A stretch of 64,000 bases of DNA from Alkaliphilus oremlandii OhILAs (GCF_000018325.1 NC_009922.1:1240001-1304000); one strand, 5' to 3'. Positions 25,829 through 34,629 are shown, numbered from the stretch's first letter. Notes: generated by a model not told the origin, from the sequence alone. A program made the numbers and translations.

Positions 25829-25874
25829 ACCCCCTTACATATTAAATTTTAAATATAAATCAAAGGGGGTTTTT
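25829..25874 (+). promoter_or_regulatory. Leader hairpin that includes the ftsH-like ribosome binding site
   Basis: ACCCCCTT (25829-25836) is exactly complementary to AAGGGGGT (25863-25870), which contains the ribosome binding site for GTG 25877. The 26-nt loop is AT-only apart from two C. TTTT follows the right arm, so the stem could act as a terminator or hide the ribosome binding site. Both outcomes would reduce expression until the stem opens. Confidence 0.55.
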
Positions 25875-25876
25875 GT

Positions 25877-27640
25877 GTGAAAAAATTTAATATGAAGAAT
25901 AAAATATTCATTTTTACCATAATTTTAATTTTACTCGCACCAATGGTTCTCGTCTATCATTTGAAAACGAAAGAGCCAGTGCAACGATTTTCCTACGTTG
26001 AATTTATGGAGAAAGTCCAGAAAGAAGAGGTTCAATCCATTTCTATTTCAGATTCGCCAGATTTAGAAGGGGTACTGAAAAATGGACAGAATTTTGTAAC
26101 GGACAATCCTAGGTTGGATGATTTTAAAGAAAATATGTTGGTCAAAAATATAGAAGTAAAAGAAGAACAAGGTCAGTACTCCAGTGTGCAGATTATTTTG
26201 GGTCTGCTATTGATTATTTCATTTGCTACCATTGCAGTTTATCTAAGCAAAAATAATTCTCAACAGGTTTCCAAGGAATATGACAAAATGTCCAACATGG
26301 ACATTTCAACAGAAAAGGATTCTACAATTCGATTTTGCAATATTGCAGGAAATGATGAAGCAAAAGAAAATATTATGGAGCTTGTAGACTTTATAAAAAA
26401 TCCACAAAAATATGAAAAATATGGTGCGAGAATGCCAAAGGGCATCATTCTATATGGTCCACCGGGAACGGGTAAAACCCTAATGGCTAAGGCCTTGGCA
26501 AGTGAAGCTGGCGTAGATTTTCTAGCCGTATCCGGTTCAGACTTTGTGCAGGTCTATGCTGGACTAGGTGCAGGTAGAATTCGCTCACTGTTTAAAAATG
26601 CTAAGGAAAAAGGGAAATGTGTAGTATTCATAGACGAGATCGATGCCATTGGAAAGAAAAGAGATCGTGGCAATATAGGCGGTAGTGATGAGTCTGATCG
26701 AACGCTGAATGCACTTTTAACAGAAATGTCGGGCTTTAAAGGTAGCGAGGGGATTGTGGTTATTGCCGCTACCAATCGATTGGATACACTGGATGAGGCT
26801 CTTTTAAGGCCAGGAAGATTTGATCGACAGATAGAGATTGGACTTCCCGATCTCAATGCAAGATATGAGATTCTAAAGCTTTACAGTAAAAATAGACCTA
26901 TTGGAGAAACCTTGAATCTAAGAGCTTTTGCAGAGCAAACGGTATATTTTAGCGGTGCAAAGCTAGAAAATCTTATGAATGAGGCTGCGATTAATGCTGC
27001 TAGAGAAAATGCGGATGCGATTACAGAAAAACATATGGATCGAGCATTCTATACCGTCATTGCAGGAGATGAGAAAAAAGATCGAAGCAATATCCGAAGC
27101 CTAGATAGAAAAATTACAGCCTACCATGAGGCAGGACATGCCGTTGTTACGAAGCTCATCTCCCCTGAAAATAAGGTTACAAAAGTGACGATTATTCCGA
27201 GTACGAAGGGCATCGGTGGTTTTAGCATGAATATTCCTCCTGATAAAATGTATCATACAAAAATAGAAATGAAAAATAATATTAAAATTGCATTGGCAGG
27301 TAGGATTGTAGAGGAATTAGTATTTGGTAGTGATAATGTGACCACAGGTGCAAGTAATGATATACAAAAAGCCACTGAAATATTAGTCTCCATGATGAAG
27401 CATTTTGGAATGAATGAAGAAATCGGTATGGTGAACTACGATGTTTTAATGGGTTCTTATGGAAGTAATGACCACAGCCTTGTATCTACAGTGAAAGATG
27501 AAATGAAAAAGATATACGATGAAACTAAAAAGTTGGTGGAAGACCATAAAGTCCTAATCAAAGTTTTAGCGGAGGAGCTTTTGGAAAAGGAGACCTTAAG
27601 CGAGGAAGAAATAAATAAATGCATTGAAAATACACGATAA
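25877..27640 (+). CDS. FtsH-like membrane ATP-dependent zinc metalloprotease
   Basis: The 587-residue protein has the FtsH architecture: two transmembrane segments (about 8-26 and 108-124) around a roughly 80-residue extracytoplasmic domain, a AAA+ module and an M41 peptidase. The P-loop GPPGTGKT is at about 194-201, Walker B is VVFIDEIDAIG, the second region of homology includes ATNRLDTLDEALLRPGRFDR, and the zinc site HEAGH is at 417-421. TTGASNDIQKAT holds the third ligand. It degrades membrane and regulatory proteins. It is shorter than typical FtsH at the C-terminus, and the sequence is diverged enough that it may be a second copy. A hairpin covers its ribosome binding site. Confidence 0.92.
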   Translation: MKKFNMKNKIFIFTIILILLAPMVLVYHLKTKEPVQRFSYVEFMEKVQKEEVQSISISDSPDLEGVLKNGQNFVTDNPRLDDFKENMLVKNIEVKEEQGQYSSVQIILGLLLIISFATIAVYLSKNNSQQVSKEYDKMSNMDISTEKDSTIRFCNIAGNDEAKENIMELVDFIKNPQKYEKYGARMPKGIILYGPPGTGKTLMAKALASEAGVDFLAVSGSDFVQVYAGLGAGRIRSLFKNAKEKGKCVVFIDEIDAIGKKRDRGNIGGSDESDRTLNALLTEMSGFKGSEGIVVIAATNRLDTLDEALLRPGRFDRQIEIGLPDLNARYEILKLYSKNRPIGETLNLRAFAEQTVYFSGAKLENLMNEAAINAARENADAITEKHMDRAFYTVIAGDEKKDRSNIRSLDRKITAYHEAGHAVVTKLISPENKVTKVTIIPSTKGIGGFSMNIPPDKMYHTKIEMKNNIKIALAGRIVEELVFGSDNVTTGASNDIQKATEILVSMMKHFGMNEEIGMVNYDVLMGSYGSNDHSLVSTVKDEMKKIYDETKKLVEDHKVLIKVLAEELLEKETLSEEEINKCIENTR

Positions 27641-27742
27641 CAACTAGTATTGTGAAGTATTTGTGCGTATTTAAGCTATATTACGCGGATACAGGTAGAA
27701 TTTTCATTTTATAAAATTAACTTTTTGGTGTATAATAAGGAT

Positions 27743-27940
27743 ATCAAAACAAGTGAATATTTATTCTGGGATGTTGGTAGGATTCAGTAAAATTCAACCT
27801 ACAATACTGATTCGGGAGATAATATTTTTAATAGGACGAAATGCCTCCTTTGAGTGGACTTCGAAGTTTTAAAATGTTACACCCACCTTGCGAGAGCGAG
27901 GGCGTGAATTTTGCGGCTTACGGCATCTTGGATAAACTTG
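27743..27940 (+). ncRNA. Structured leader RNA, candidate molybdenum-cofactor (Moco/Tuco) riboswitch
   Basis: The 404-nt gap 27641-28044 has a -10 TATAAT at 27731-27736, then a structured stretch ending in a strong terminator and followed by two moeA genes. ATGCC at 27841-27845 pairs with GGCAT at 27922-27926, enclosing a GCCTCC segment and a hairpin at 27880-27906 capped by a GAGA (GNRA) tetraloop. An upstream hairpin uses GTAGG/CCTAC near 27775-27802. A GCCTCC block, GNRA-capped arm and molybdopterin genes are what I recall of the Moco RNA motif, but I cannot align it to the full consensus. A 65-codon open frame here (27841-28038) runs through the stems and is not credible. Confidence 0.5.
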
Positions 27941-27968
27941 TACCCCCCAATAACTTGGGGGGTATTTT
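27941..27968 (+). terminator. Terminator ahead of the first moeA (possible riboswitch output)
   Basis: TACCCCCC pairs perfectly with GGGGGGTA across an 8-nt loop, followed by TTTT. It lies in the moeA leader rather than at a gene end, so it either attenuates moeA transcription or ends a separate small RNA. Confidence 0.85.
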
Positions 27969-27979
27969 AGTTGTTCTCA

Positions 27980-28008
27980 TTATCAAGAAAAGTGTTTCAT
28001 GGTATAAT
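27980..28008 (+). promoter_or_regulatory. Second promoter for moeA, downstream of the leader terminator
   Basis: TTATCA (27980-27985) and TATAAT (28003-28008) are 17 nt apart, and TGG directly before the -10 makes it an extended -10. Transcripts from here would escape the upstream terminator and give a leader of about 30 nt before ATG 28045. Confidence 0.6.
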
Positions 28009-28044
28009 CAAGATATTATTCTATCTTGCAGGGGGTAGCGCTAT

Positions 28045-29271
28045 ATGAATCTATTAAATACAGTTACTGTAGACGAAGCAAAAAATAAAATAAAGGATGT
28101 ATTCAGCGATGTCAAATTGAAAGAAGAAAAGGTACATTTATTGGAAGCTGTAAATCGATATTTGTCACAAGATATTGTGGCGCCAATTCATGTACCCGGA
28201 TTTCATCGTTCAACCGTAGACGGTTATGCAGTGATTGCGAGAGATACCTTTGGTTCTAGTGAAAATATTCCTAGTTTTTTAAGATATCGAGGAAAAATAG
28301 AAATGGGTATGGAGGCTACAGAATTTATCGGTTCGGGAGAGTGTTATTACGTTCCCACCGGTGGTATGCTGCCTATGGGCTGTGATGCTGTGGTTATGGT
28401 GGAATATACTGAGGTTTTGGGGAGAGAAATCTGCATTCAGAAGCCTGTTTCTCCTTGGGAAAATATATTGAAAAAAGGGGAAGATCTAAGACAAAAAGAT
28501 CTCTTATTTAAAAAGGGACATCGGCTTAGACCACAGGATATCGGGATGTTAGCTGGTTTAGGTATTATAGATATTCCTGTTTATGAAAAACTGAGCGTGA
28601 GTATCATCTCTACTGGAGATGAACTAGTTCCACCTACGAAAAAATTAAATTTAGGACAAATCCATGATATGAATACATACAGCTTATCAGCAGCAGCTGA
28701 GGCAGATGGATGTTGTATTATAGAAAGAGTCATCATAGAAGATGAAAAAGAGGGATTACAGTCTAAAATAGAAGAATGTATCGCTCATAGCCACATCATA
28801 CTAATATCTGGTGGAAGCTCTGCAGGAGATAAGGATTATACAAAAGAAGTGATGGATCGTATCGGTATGCCAGGAGCATTTATTCATGGCATCTCTGTTA
28901 AACCAGGAAAACCAACCATCGTAGGTAAGGTAAAGGGCAGGGCAATTTTTGGACTGCCAGGGCAGCCTGTTTCTGCGCTAATTGTATATAAGATACTGGT
29001 AAGCTCTTGGATAAAGGAAACACTGTATGGAGCAGAAGTGATTCATCCATCCATAGAGGGGACAATCTCCGTGAATATTCCATCGGCACCAGGGAGAGAG
29101 CATTATGTGATGGTCAGCATAAAGGAAGAGGCTGGACAAACGATTATAGATCCGATTTATGGAAAATCGGGCATGCTTTCGATGATGGCAAAGGCACAGG
29201 GATATATTAAAATTCATACGAATACTGAAGGAATTTTAAAAGGGGATTCTGTGAGAGCCTTTTTACTGTAA
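28045..29271 (+). CDS. moeA: Molybdopterin molybdotransferase MoeA
   Basis: The 408-residue enzyme inserts molybdate (or tungstate) into adenylylated molybdopterin. Family signatures are FHRSTVDGYAVIARD, YYVPTGGMLPMGCDAVVMVEYTE, STGDELV, SGGSSAGDKDYT, SVKPGKPTIVGK and FGLPGQPVSALIVY. Length and four-domain order are normal. It has an AGGGGG ribosome binding site and is followed by a second MoeA-like gene after 14 nt. The leader may respond to the cofactor. Confidence 0.94.
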   Translation: MNLLNTVTVDEAKNKIKDVFSDVKLKEEKVHLLEAVNRYLSQDIVAPIHVPGFHRSTVDGYAVIARDTFGSSENIPSFLRYRGKIEMGMEATEFIGSGECYYVPTGGMLPMGCDAVVMVEYTEVLGREICIQKPVSPWENILKKGEDLRQKDLLFKKGHRLRPQDIGMLAGLGIIDIPVYEKLSVSIISTGDELVPPTKKLNLGQIHDMNTYSLSAAAEADGCCIIERVIIEDEKEGLQSKIEECIAHSHIILISGGSSAGDKDYTKEVMDRIGMPGAFIHGISVKPGKPTIVGKVKGRAIFGLPGQPVSALIVYKILVSSWIKETLYGAEVIHPSIEGTISVNIPSAPGREHYVMVSIKEEAGQTIIDPIYGKSGMLSMMAKAQGYIKIHTNTEGILKGDSVRAFLL

Positions 29272-29285
29272 TAGGAGGGGTATCG

Positions 29286-31205
29286 ATGGCTAAAAAAGAG
29301 CGCAATACATATTTGACCAATATATCCTTAGAAGAAGCACAAAGGTTATATTTTGCTGAGGTTAGTTTATTGAATCATGGCAGGTCTACTGAAAAGATAG
29401 CGGTTACAGATAGCTTGAATAGAGTCAGTGCAAAGCCAGTTTTTGCAAAAAAGTCTTCGCCCAATTATAATGCAGCTGCCATGGACGGTATTGCTGTAGT
29501 GGCGAATCATACCTATGGCGCTACTGAAAGTAATCCGATCCACTTAAAACGAAACAAAGACTACATGGATATTAACACAGGAGGCTATATTGACGACCCG
29601 TATAATGCGGTCATTATGATAGAAGATGTGATTGAAATCGATGAGGATACGGTGGAAATAAGACAGGCGGCCACCCCTTGGCAACATATTCGTCCCATCG
29701 GTGAAGATATCGTAGAAAAAGAACTAATTATCAGCAGTAATCATAAAATAAGGGCCATGGATATTGGCGCTTTGCTAGCGGGCCAAACAATAGATATTGA
29801 GGTTTATAAACTGCCTCAGGTAGGAATCATACCAACGGGCTCCGAAATAGTAGGGGCAGAACAGGAATTATCCCAAGGCAAAATTATTGAAACCAACGGC
29901 AGTATGTTTTCAGTCATGGTGGCAGAATATTACGGTATTCCTAAAAAATATGAAATTATTCCTGATGACTATGAACTTTTAAAAAATAAAATATTAGCAG
30001 CAGTAGAAGAAAATGATGTAGTAATTATTAATGCCGGCTCTTCTGCTGGTTCTAAGGATTATACGGTGGATGTTTTAAGAGAAATAGGGGATGTAAAGAT
30101 CCATGGTGTTGCAATAAAGCCTGGCAAGCCGACCATTTTAGCCATCGTAAAAGGAAAGCCAGTCATCGGAATACCGGGCTATCCCGTCTCTGCATATCTG
30201 GTGTTTGAACTTTTTGTAAAGCCACTTCTCTTCCAATACAATCATCTGATATTAGAAGAACCGAGAAAAATGAAATGCGTATTATCTAGGAAAATTATAT
30301 CTTCTTTAAAATATGAAGAGTTTGTTCGAGTAAAATTAGGAGCTGTAAAGGATAAGATCATAGCAACACCCTTAGATCGGGGAGCGGGTGTCACCATGTC
30401 CTTGGTAAAAGCAGATGGTATTTTAATCATACCTCAGAGCCTTGAGGGGTATGAGGCCGGAAGAGAAGTAGAGGTTCAACTTTTAAAAGAATTTGGAGAA
30501 ATAAATAACACTATTGTGTCTATTGGAAGCCATGATCTAGTGATGGATCTTTTAGGTGATGAATTACATACAAGGAAATCGAATTTATTTTTATCTTCTG
30601 CCCATGTAGGTAGCTTGGGTGGTATCATGGCAATGAGAAAAAATGAATGCCACATAGCGCCAATTCACCTGATGGATGAAGAAACGGGAGAATATAATAA
30701 AACTTATATTAAAAAGTACTTAAATGATAAAGAGTATGCTATAATTAAATTTGTAAAGCGCAGCCAAGGTTTGATGGTAAAAAAGGGTAATCCGCTTGGA
30801 ATTCGCAGTGTTAAAGATTTAACCAAAAAGGATCTTCTCTTTGTCAATCGCCAGAGAGGGGCAGGAACTCGAATCCTATTGGATTATTACTTAAATAAGC
30901 ACGGTATATCTCCTTCAGATATTCTTGGATACGATCGGGAGTTCAATACCCATATGGCTGTAGCAGCTGCCGTTGCAGGAAACTCTGCGGATTGTGGCAT
31001 GGGTGTACTGTCTGCTGCAAAGATTATGGGCCTAGATTTTATCCCAATCGCTTGGGAAGAATATGATTTATGTATTTCCAAGGAAATGTTAAAGGATTCT
31101 AAAATTATCTCTTTGATAGAAACGATGAAGAGCAACGACTTTATCGCTAAAATTCAAGAATTAGATGGATATGATACTGAAAATATTGGTAACGTAATTG
31201 AATAA
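29286..31205 (+). CDS. MoeA fused to a periplasmic-binding-protein-like domain
   Basis: The 639-residue protein has a MoeA domain (about 1-400, with YNAAAMDGIAVVANH, NAVIMIEDV, IPTGSEIV, NAGSSAGSKDYT, IKPGKPTILAI and IGIPGYPVSAYLVF). The C-terminal PBP-like domain (about 410-639) contains VSIGSHDLVMDLLGDEL, KSNLFLSSAHVGSLGG, then FVNRQRGAGTRILLDYYL and ADCGMGVLSAA. That second domain resembles the molybdate/tungstate or LysR-effector binding fold, and may sense or hand over the oxyanion. This fusion is known from archaea and anaerobic bacteria. Two MoeA proteins side by side may divide molybdenum and tungsten insertion; that is inference. Confidence 0.9.
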   Translation: MAKKERNTYLTNISLEEAQRLYFAEVSLLNHGRSTEKIAVTDSLNRVSAKPVFAKKSSPNYNAAAMDGIAVVANHTYGATESNPIHLKRNKDYMDINTGGYIDDPYNAVIMIEDVIEIDEDTVEIRQAATPWQHIRPIGEDIVEKELIISSNHKIRAMDIGALLAGQTIDIEVYKLPQVGIIPTGSEIVGAEQELSQGKIIETNGSMFSVMVAEYYGIPKKYEIIPDDYELLKNKILAAVEENDVVIINAGSSAGSKDYTVDVLREIGDVKIHGVAIKPGKPTILAIVKGKPVIGIPGYPVSAYLVFELFVKPLLFQYNHLILEEPRKMKCVLSRKIISSLKYEEFVRVKLGAVKDKIIATPLDRGAGVTMSLVKADGILIIPQSLEGYEAGREVEVQLLKEFGEINNTIVSIGSHDLVMDLLGDELHTRKSNLFLSSAHVGSLGGIMAMRKNECHIAPIHLMDEETGEYNKTYIKKYLNDKEYAIIKFVKRSQGLMVKKGNPLGIRSVKDLTKKDLLFVNRQRGAGTRILLDYYLNKHGISPSDILGYDREFNTHMAVAAAVAGNSADCGMGVLSAAKIMGLDFIPIAWEEYDLCISKEMLKDSKIISLIETMKSNDFIAKIQELDGYDTENIGNVIE

Positions 31206-31232
31206 TATTATGGATATAAAGGGGAGAGTCAA

Positions 31233-31664
31233 ATGGCAAAAGTCGTAGCAATTAACATTAGTGTAAAAAAAGGAATTCCAAAAGATCAGATTGAGCAAGG
31301 TGTTTTCATAGAGAATTTTGGTCTAGAGGGAGATGTTCACGGTGGGGACTGGCACAGACAAGTCAGTTTACTTTCACAGGAAAGTATTGATAAGGCCATT
31401 GCAATGGGAGCTGATGGATTAGAGCCTGGAAAATTTGCAGAAAACATTACTACAGAAGGAATTGTTCTATATGAACTACCGGTAGGAACTCGATTGCAAA
31501 TCGGAGAAACCATTCAGGAGGTTACACAAATCGGTAAAGTCTGTCATCAGAAATGTGCTATTTTCCACACTGTAGGAGACTGTGTCATGCCGAAAGAAGG
31601 AATTTTTACAAAAGTAATCAAAGGCGGCGTAGTGAAGCCTGGAGACCATATCGAAATACTTTAA
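31233..31664 (+). CDS. MOSC domain protein
   Basis: This 143-residue stand-alone MOSC protein has the domain hallmarks GLEGDVHGGDWHRQVSLLSQ, LEPGKFAENITTEGI, LPVGTRLQIGE and the cysteine pair in GKVCHQKC. Stand-alone MOSC proteins in anaerobes are linked to molybdenum-cofactor delivery or sulfuration. It is the third gene of the moeA unit, starting 27 nt after the MoeA fusion and ending at a bidirectional terminator. Confidence 0.9.
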   Translation: MAKVVAINISVKKGIPKDQIEQGVFIENFGLEGDVHGGDWHRQVSLLSQESIDKAIAMGADGLEPGKFAENITTEGIVLYELPVGTRLQIGETIQEVTQIGKVCHQKCAIFHTVGDCVMPKEGIFTKVIKGGVVKPGDHIEIL

Positions 31665-31673
31665 TTCATTTCA

Positions 31674-31720
31674 AATAAAAGCAACTAGGAAAAGTATCTA
31701 TTTTCCTAGTTGCTTTTATT
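31674..31720. terminator. Bidirectional terminator between convergent genes
   Basis: Two complementary 20-nt arms (31674-31693 and 31701-31720, AATAAAAGCAACTAGG...) are separated by 7 nt, with A-tracts and T-tracts at the ends. It serves both the moeA unit and the opposing spoVB-like gene. Confidence 0.9.
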
Positions 31721-31740
31721 GAATCTGGGTATTTGGAATT

Positions 31741-33288
31741 CTATCTCGGTCGAAGTTCCTTTAAAATGGAGAAGAGATCGAGGGACTTTGTCATTCCTAG
31801 AAGAATTAGATATAAAGCCGAGCCCAGTGCTAAGGAAAAAATGGTATTTAGGAAGCTGCTACGGATAATAAGGGCCAATGATTTATAAAGGTAGAAAATA
31901 CTGCATGTAGCGATGGTGGATGAAACCAAAGGCTTTAAAAGAAGTTCTTTCATAGAAAGTTGAAGGGTAATTGTGCGTTTTAGGCTGATAAAGTTTAATA
32001 TAAAAACTAGAAAAGCTGAAAAGATATACCCTATAAAAAAACCATTGATGCCATACTTCGGATTAGAAATTAAAAAATAGGTACAATAGAGCTGCAACAG
32101 CATCCCGAGTATAAAATTGATGGTAGCGATGATTGGTTTTCCCATACCATGAAGAATACTGGAAGTCGTTTGCTGCATACATAAGAATATAGTGGCATAG
32201 CTGATGATAGATAAATATCTTCCAACATCTAAGTCTTTATAGATGACCAAACCCAAATGACTTCCAAAGGCAGCATAGAGCATTGAAATGGGAATGGCAA
32301 CCAGTAAGGTGATTTTTATTGCAAGACTGCTCTGCCTATTCACGTCACTAATTTTATTGAGCGCAATCTGTTCGGAGATATTTGGAATGATATTCACCGA
32401 TAGCGCAGATGTAACTGTAAAAGGCACAAATAAAAGTGGCATGGCCATGCCTGTGATTTTACCAAAGGTTTGAATCGCTTCGGAAGTTGTGTAACCAGCC
32501 AACACCAATCTTTGGGGAATTAAAATAGAAGTTGCCGTTTGTAGCAATGTTGAAACCAATCTACCCATACTAATCGGAACAGAAAAGGATAGAATGTTGG
32601 AAGTTATTTTAAAGAAAGATTCTGGATATGCCTTTAGAGCCCCTATTTTCGAACCGAGTTTTTTCAGATTGAACTTAAATACGAGATAAATCAAACCAAA
32701 GAACTCCCCTATGGAAATCCCAATAATTCCAATAGTCGCAGCCCATATGGGGTTGGATGGTTTTTTATAAATCAAATAGGAAAGCACGAAAAGTATCCGA
32801 GATACTTGTTCCAAAATTTGTGCATTGGAAGGAGACTTCATATCCTTCAGTCCATAAAAAAACCCTCTCAGTATACTGGCAAAAGTTATTAAAGCAATGG
32901 CTGGAATCGAAAATAAAATTGGATAATAGATGTTCCGATTTTTCAATATCTTATCTACAATAAAATCCATACGAAGTGATACAAAAACAGATAAAACAAG
33001 GGCAATCGTACCGCCAATAATCAAGGCAATCCAAAGGGTTTTATAGATGCCCACTTTGTTATGGAGTGAATTTTCTTTGGCTACAATCTTAGATACAGCC
33101 AAAGGAATCCCTGCAGAGGTGATGGTGATTAGAACCATTAGAAATGGGAACACCATTTGATATAAACCGATGGCTTCAGGACCAATGATTCGAGATAACA
33201 CAATTTTATAAATAAAGCCTAAAGACCGGATGACAAAATTAACGGCGATTAATAAAAGTGTACCATATATAAAAGAATATTTTTTCAA
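31741..33288 (-). CDS. SpoVB-type lipid flippase / polysaccharide transport protein
   Basis: The 515-residue membrane protein has about 14 hydrophobic segments and belongs to the MOP superfamily (MurJ/Wzx/SpoVB). Motifs include IRSLGFIYKIVLSRIIGPEA, GLYQMVFPFLMVLI, AGIPLAVSKIVA, ILRGFFYGLKDMKSPSNAQI and EQVSRILFV, which are characteristic of SpoVB and relatives. SpoVB is needed for spore cortex, probably by flipping lipid II. Clostridia carry several paralogues, so the exact role is open. The start is TTG at 33286-33288 with AAGGAGGT upstream on the minus strand. Confidence 0.88.
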   Translation of the reverse strand: MKKYSFIYGTLLLIAVNFVIRSLGFIYKIVLSRIIGPEAIGLYQMVFPFLMVLITITSAGIPLAVSKIVAKENSLHNKVGIYKTLWIALIIGGTIALVLSVFVSLRMDFIVDKILKNRNIYYPILFSIPAIALITFASILRGFFYGLKDMKSPSNAQILEQVSRILFVLSYLIYKKPSNPIWAATIGIIGISIGEFFGLIYLVFKFNLKKLGSKIGALKAYPESFFKITSNILSFSVPISMGRLVSTLLQTATSILIPQRLVLAGYTTSEAIQTFGKITGMAMPLLFVPFTVTSALSVNIIPNISEQIALNKISDVNRQSSLAIKITLLVAIPISMLYAAFGSHLGLVIYKDLDVGRYLSIISYATIFLCMQQTTSSILHGMGKPIIATINFILGMLLQLYCTYFLISNPKYGINGFFIGYIFSAFLVFILNFISLKRTITLQLSMKELLLKPLVSSTIATCSIFYLYKSLALIIRSSFLNTIFSLALGSALYLILLGMTKSLDLFSILKELRPR

Positions 33289-33514
33289 CAGAATACCTCC
33301 TTATAATGCTTTGCATCACTATATTCAATACATATTCTAAATATAGATGTCCAATACCTATAATCAACAAAAGGATTTCCTTAAATTTACTTGCAAATGT
33401 ATATTGATGGAGAAGAATAATATAATAAATTTTTATTTATGTGAATAAAAATGCTTATAGGGTACATATTGGATAATAGAAATATTTTTTAGATGTATAG
33501 AGGGAGAGATGCAG

Positions 33515-34147
33515 ATGATTCAAAATATTGATGGAATTATGAGTAAATCGGAATTTGTTTCGGAAGTAGAAAATAAAATATCCAGTTTAAGTGAAACTTT
33601 TACTTTGGCATCCATAGATATCGATAGCTTTGAAGCTGTGAATAGTTATTATGGTGAATATATAGGGGATCAGGTCCTAAAAAAGATCGCCTCTGTTTTA
33701 AAACAGAATTTAAAAGCCAATGATCTAGTATGCAGAGAGAATAAGGATGAATTCAATGTGCTTTTTTCAAATACCTTATCTGAGACGGGATTTATTATGA
33801 TGGAGGAGATTAGAAAATATCTGGAGATCAATACCTTTTCTTTGGGAGAGAAAGATAAGAAAAAAGATATTAATATTCGTATCAGTGTAGGCATAGCAAA
33901 CTATCCTAGAAATGCAAAAAATGCGGTGGATCTTTTTAGAGCTGCTGATAGCGCATTGTTCAGGGCGAAGAGAGAAGGAAAAAATCGTGTCTATATGGCG
34001 GAAAGTGAAAATATGGTGTTAAAGTCCAGCTATTATACGAAAATCCAATTGGAAAGATTGACGGATCTTTCTCAGAAAACAGATAAAACGGAAGCATTTC
34101 TCCTACGGGAGGCTCTAGACGACATCTTTGATAAATATAGCAGATAA
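33515..34147 (+). CDS. Degenerate GGDEF-domain protein
   Basis: This 210-residue protein is a single GGDEF-fold domain (about 1-170) with FTLASIDIDSFEAVNSYYGE, VLKKIASVLKQNLKANDLV, then NIRISVGIANYPRNAK and ADSALFRAKREGKNRVY. The catalytic signature is ENKDEF instead of GGDEF/GGEEF, so the two glycines that bind GTP are lost. The D of the metal-binding DID is kept. It is probably inactive as a diguanylate cyclase and may bind nucleotide or a partner. A 35-residue helical tail follows. The start is ATG 33515, 7 nt after AGAGGGAGA. Confidence 0.85.
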   Translation: MIQNIDGIMSKSEFVSEVENKISSLSETFTLASIDIDSFEAVNSYYGEYIGDQVLKKIASVLKQNLKANDLVCRENKDEFNVLFSNTLSETGFIMMEEIRKYLEINTFSLGEKDKKKDINIRISVGIANYPRNAKNAVDLFRAADSALFRAKREGKNRVYMAESENMVLKSSYYTKIQLERLTDLSQKTDKTEAFLLREALDDIFDKYSR

Positions 34148-34285
34148 AGACGAGCATTCATTTCTAAAAATGAAATATTAAAATGAAAAATTTTCATAGA
34201 AATAAGCAAGCAAATTTGAGATGCTTGTTTATTTTTTTTGAAATAGCATAAAATAAGTTAAAATGATTCATTAGGAGGAAGGATT

Positions 34286-34528
34286 ATGGCATGGGTATGT
34301 CAGATATGCAATGGCATGGCAAGCTACGTTGTGAAATGCTCGGATTGCGGTGAACAAATGGAAGCGAGAGGAGCCATACAGGACTATTTTGATGATTACA
34401 GCCCTTATTTAAGTAGAGATATCACGAAGAAAGCAGACGGTGTCGAGCACAATCGATGCGTACATCTCTTTTATTGTGTAGGTTGCGCCAGTGACAAGCG
34501 GGTTACAATCAATGAAATATTGATGTAA
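34286..34528 (+). CDS. Small zinc-ribbon-like protein
   Basis: This 80-residue protein has three Cys pairs or motifs: CQIC (residues 5-8), CSDC (18-21), then CVHLFYCVGC near 58-67. They could bind two metals. No signal peptide is present. The start ATG 34286 has a strong AGGAGGAAGG site. The function is unknown; a tiny Cys-rich gene lies 100 nt downstream. Confidence 0.75.
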   Translation: MAWVCQICNGMASYVVKCSDCGEQMEARGAIQDYFDDYSPYLSRDITKKADGVEHNRCVHLFYCVGCASDKRVTINEILM

Positions 34529-34560
34529 AAAATATGAAACATTTTTATTTTAAATTGCAA

Positions 34561-34589
34561 TTGACAAACAAAAGATTTTGATTTATAAT
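34561..34589 (+). promoter_or_regulatory. Perfect consensus SigA promoter
   Basis: TTGACA (34561-34566) and TATAAT (34584-34589) are both exact consensus hexamers with an exact 17-nt spacer. The predicted start is near 34596, about 35 nt before the small Cys-rich reading frame at 34630. This is the strongest promoter by sequence that I see in the window. Confidence 0.88.
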
Positions 34590-34629
34590 AAAATTACAAA
34601 TAAATCGAATCTAAGGATGGTGCTGAACT

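Noticed and set aside
27841..28038. 65-codon reading frame in the moeA leader
   Set aside because: It runs through the stems, terminator and second promoter, has no ribosome binding site, and its composition is not protein-like.
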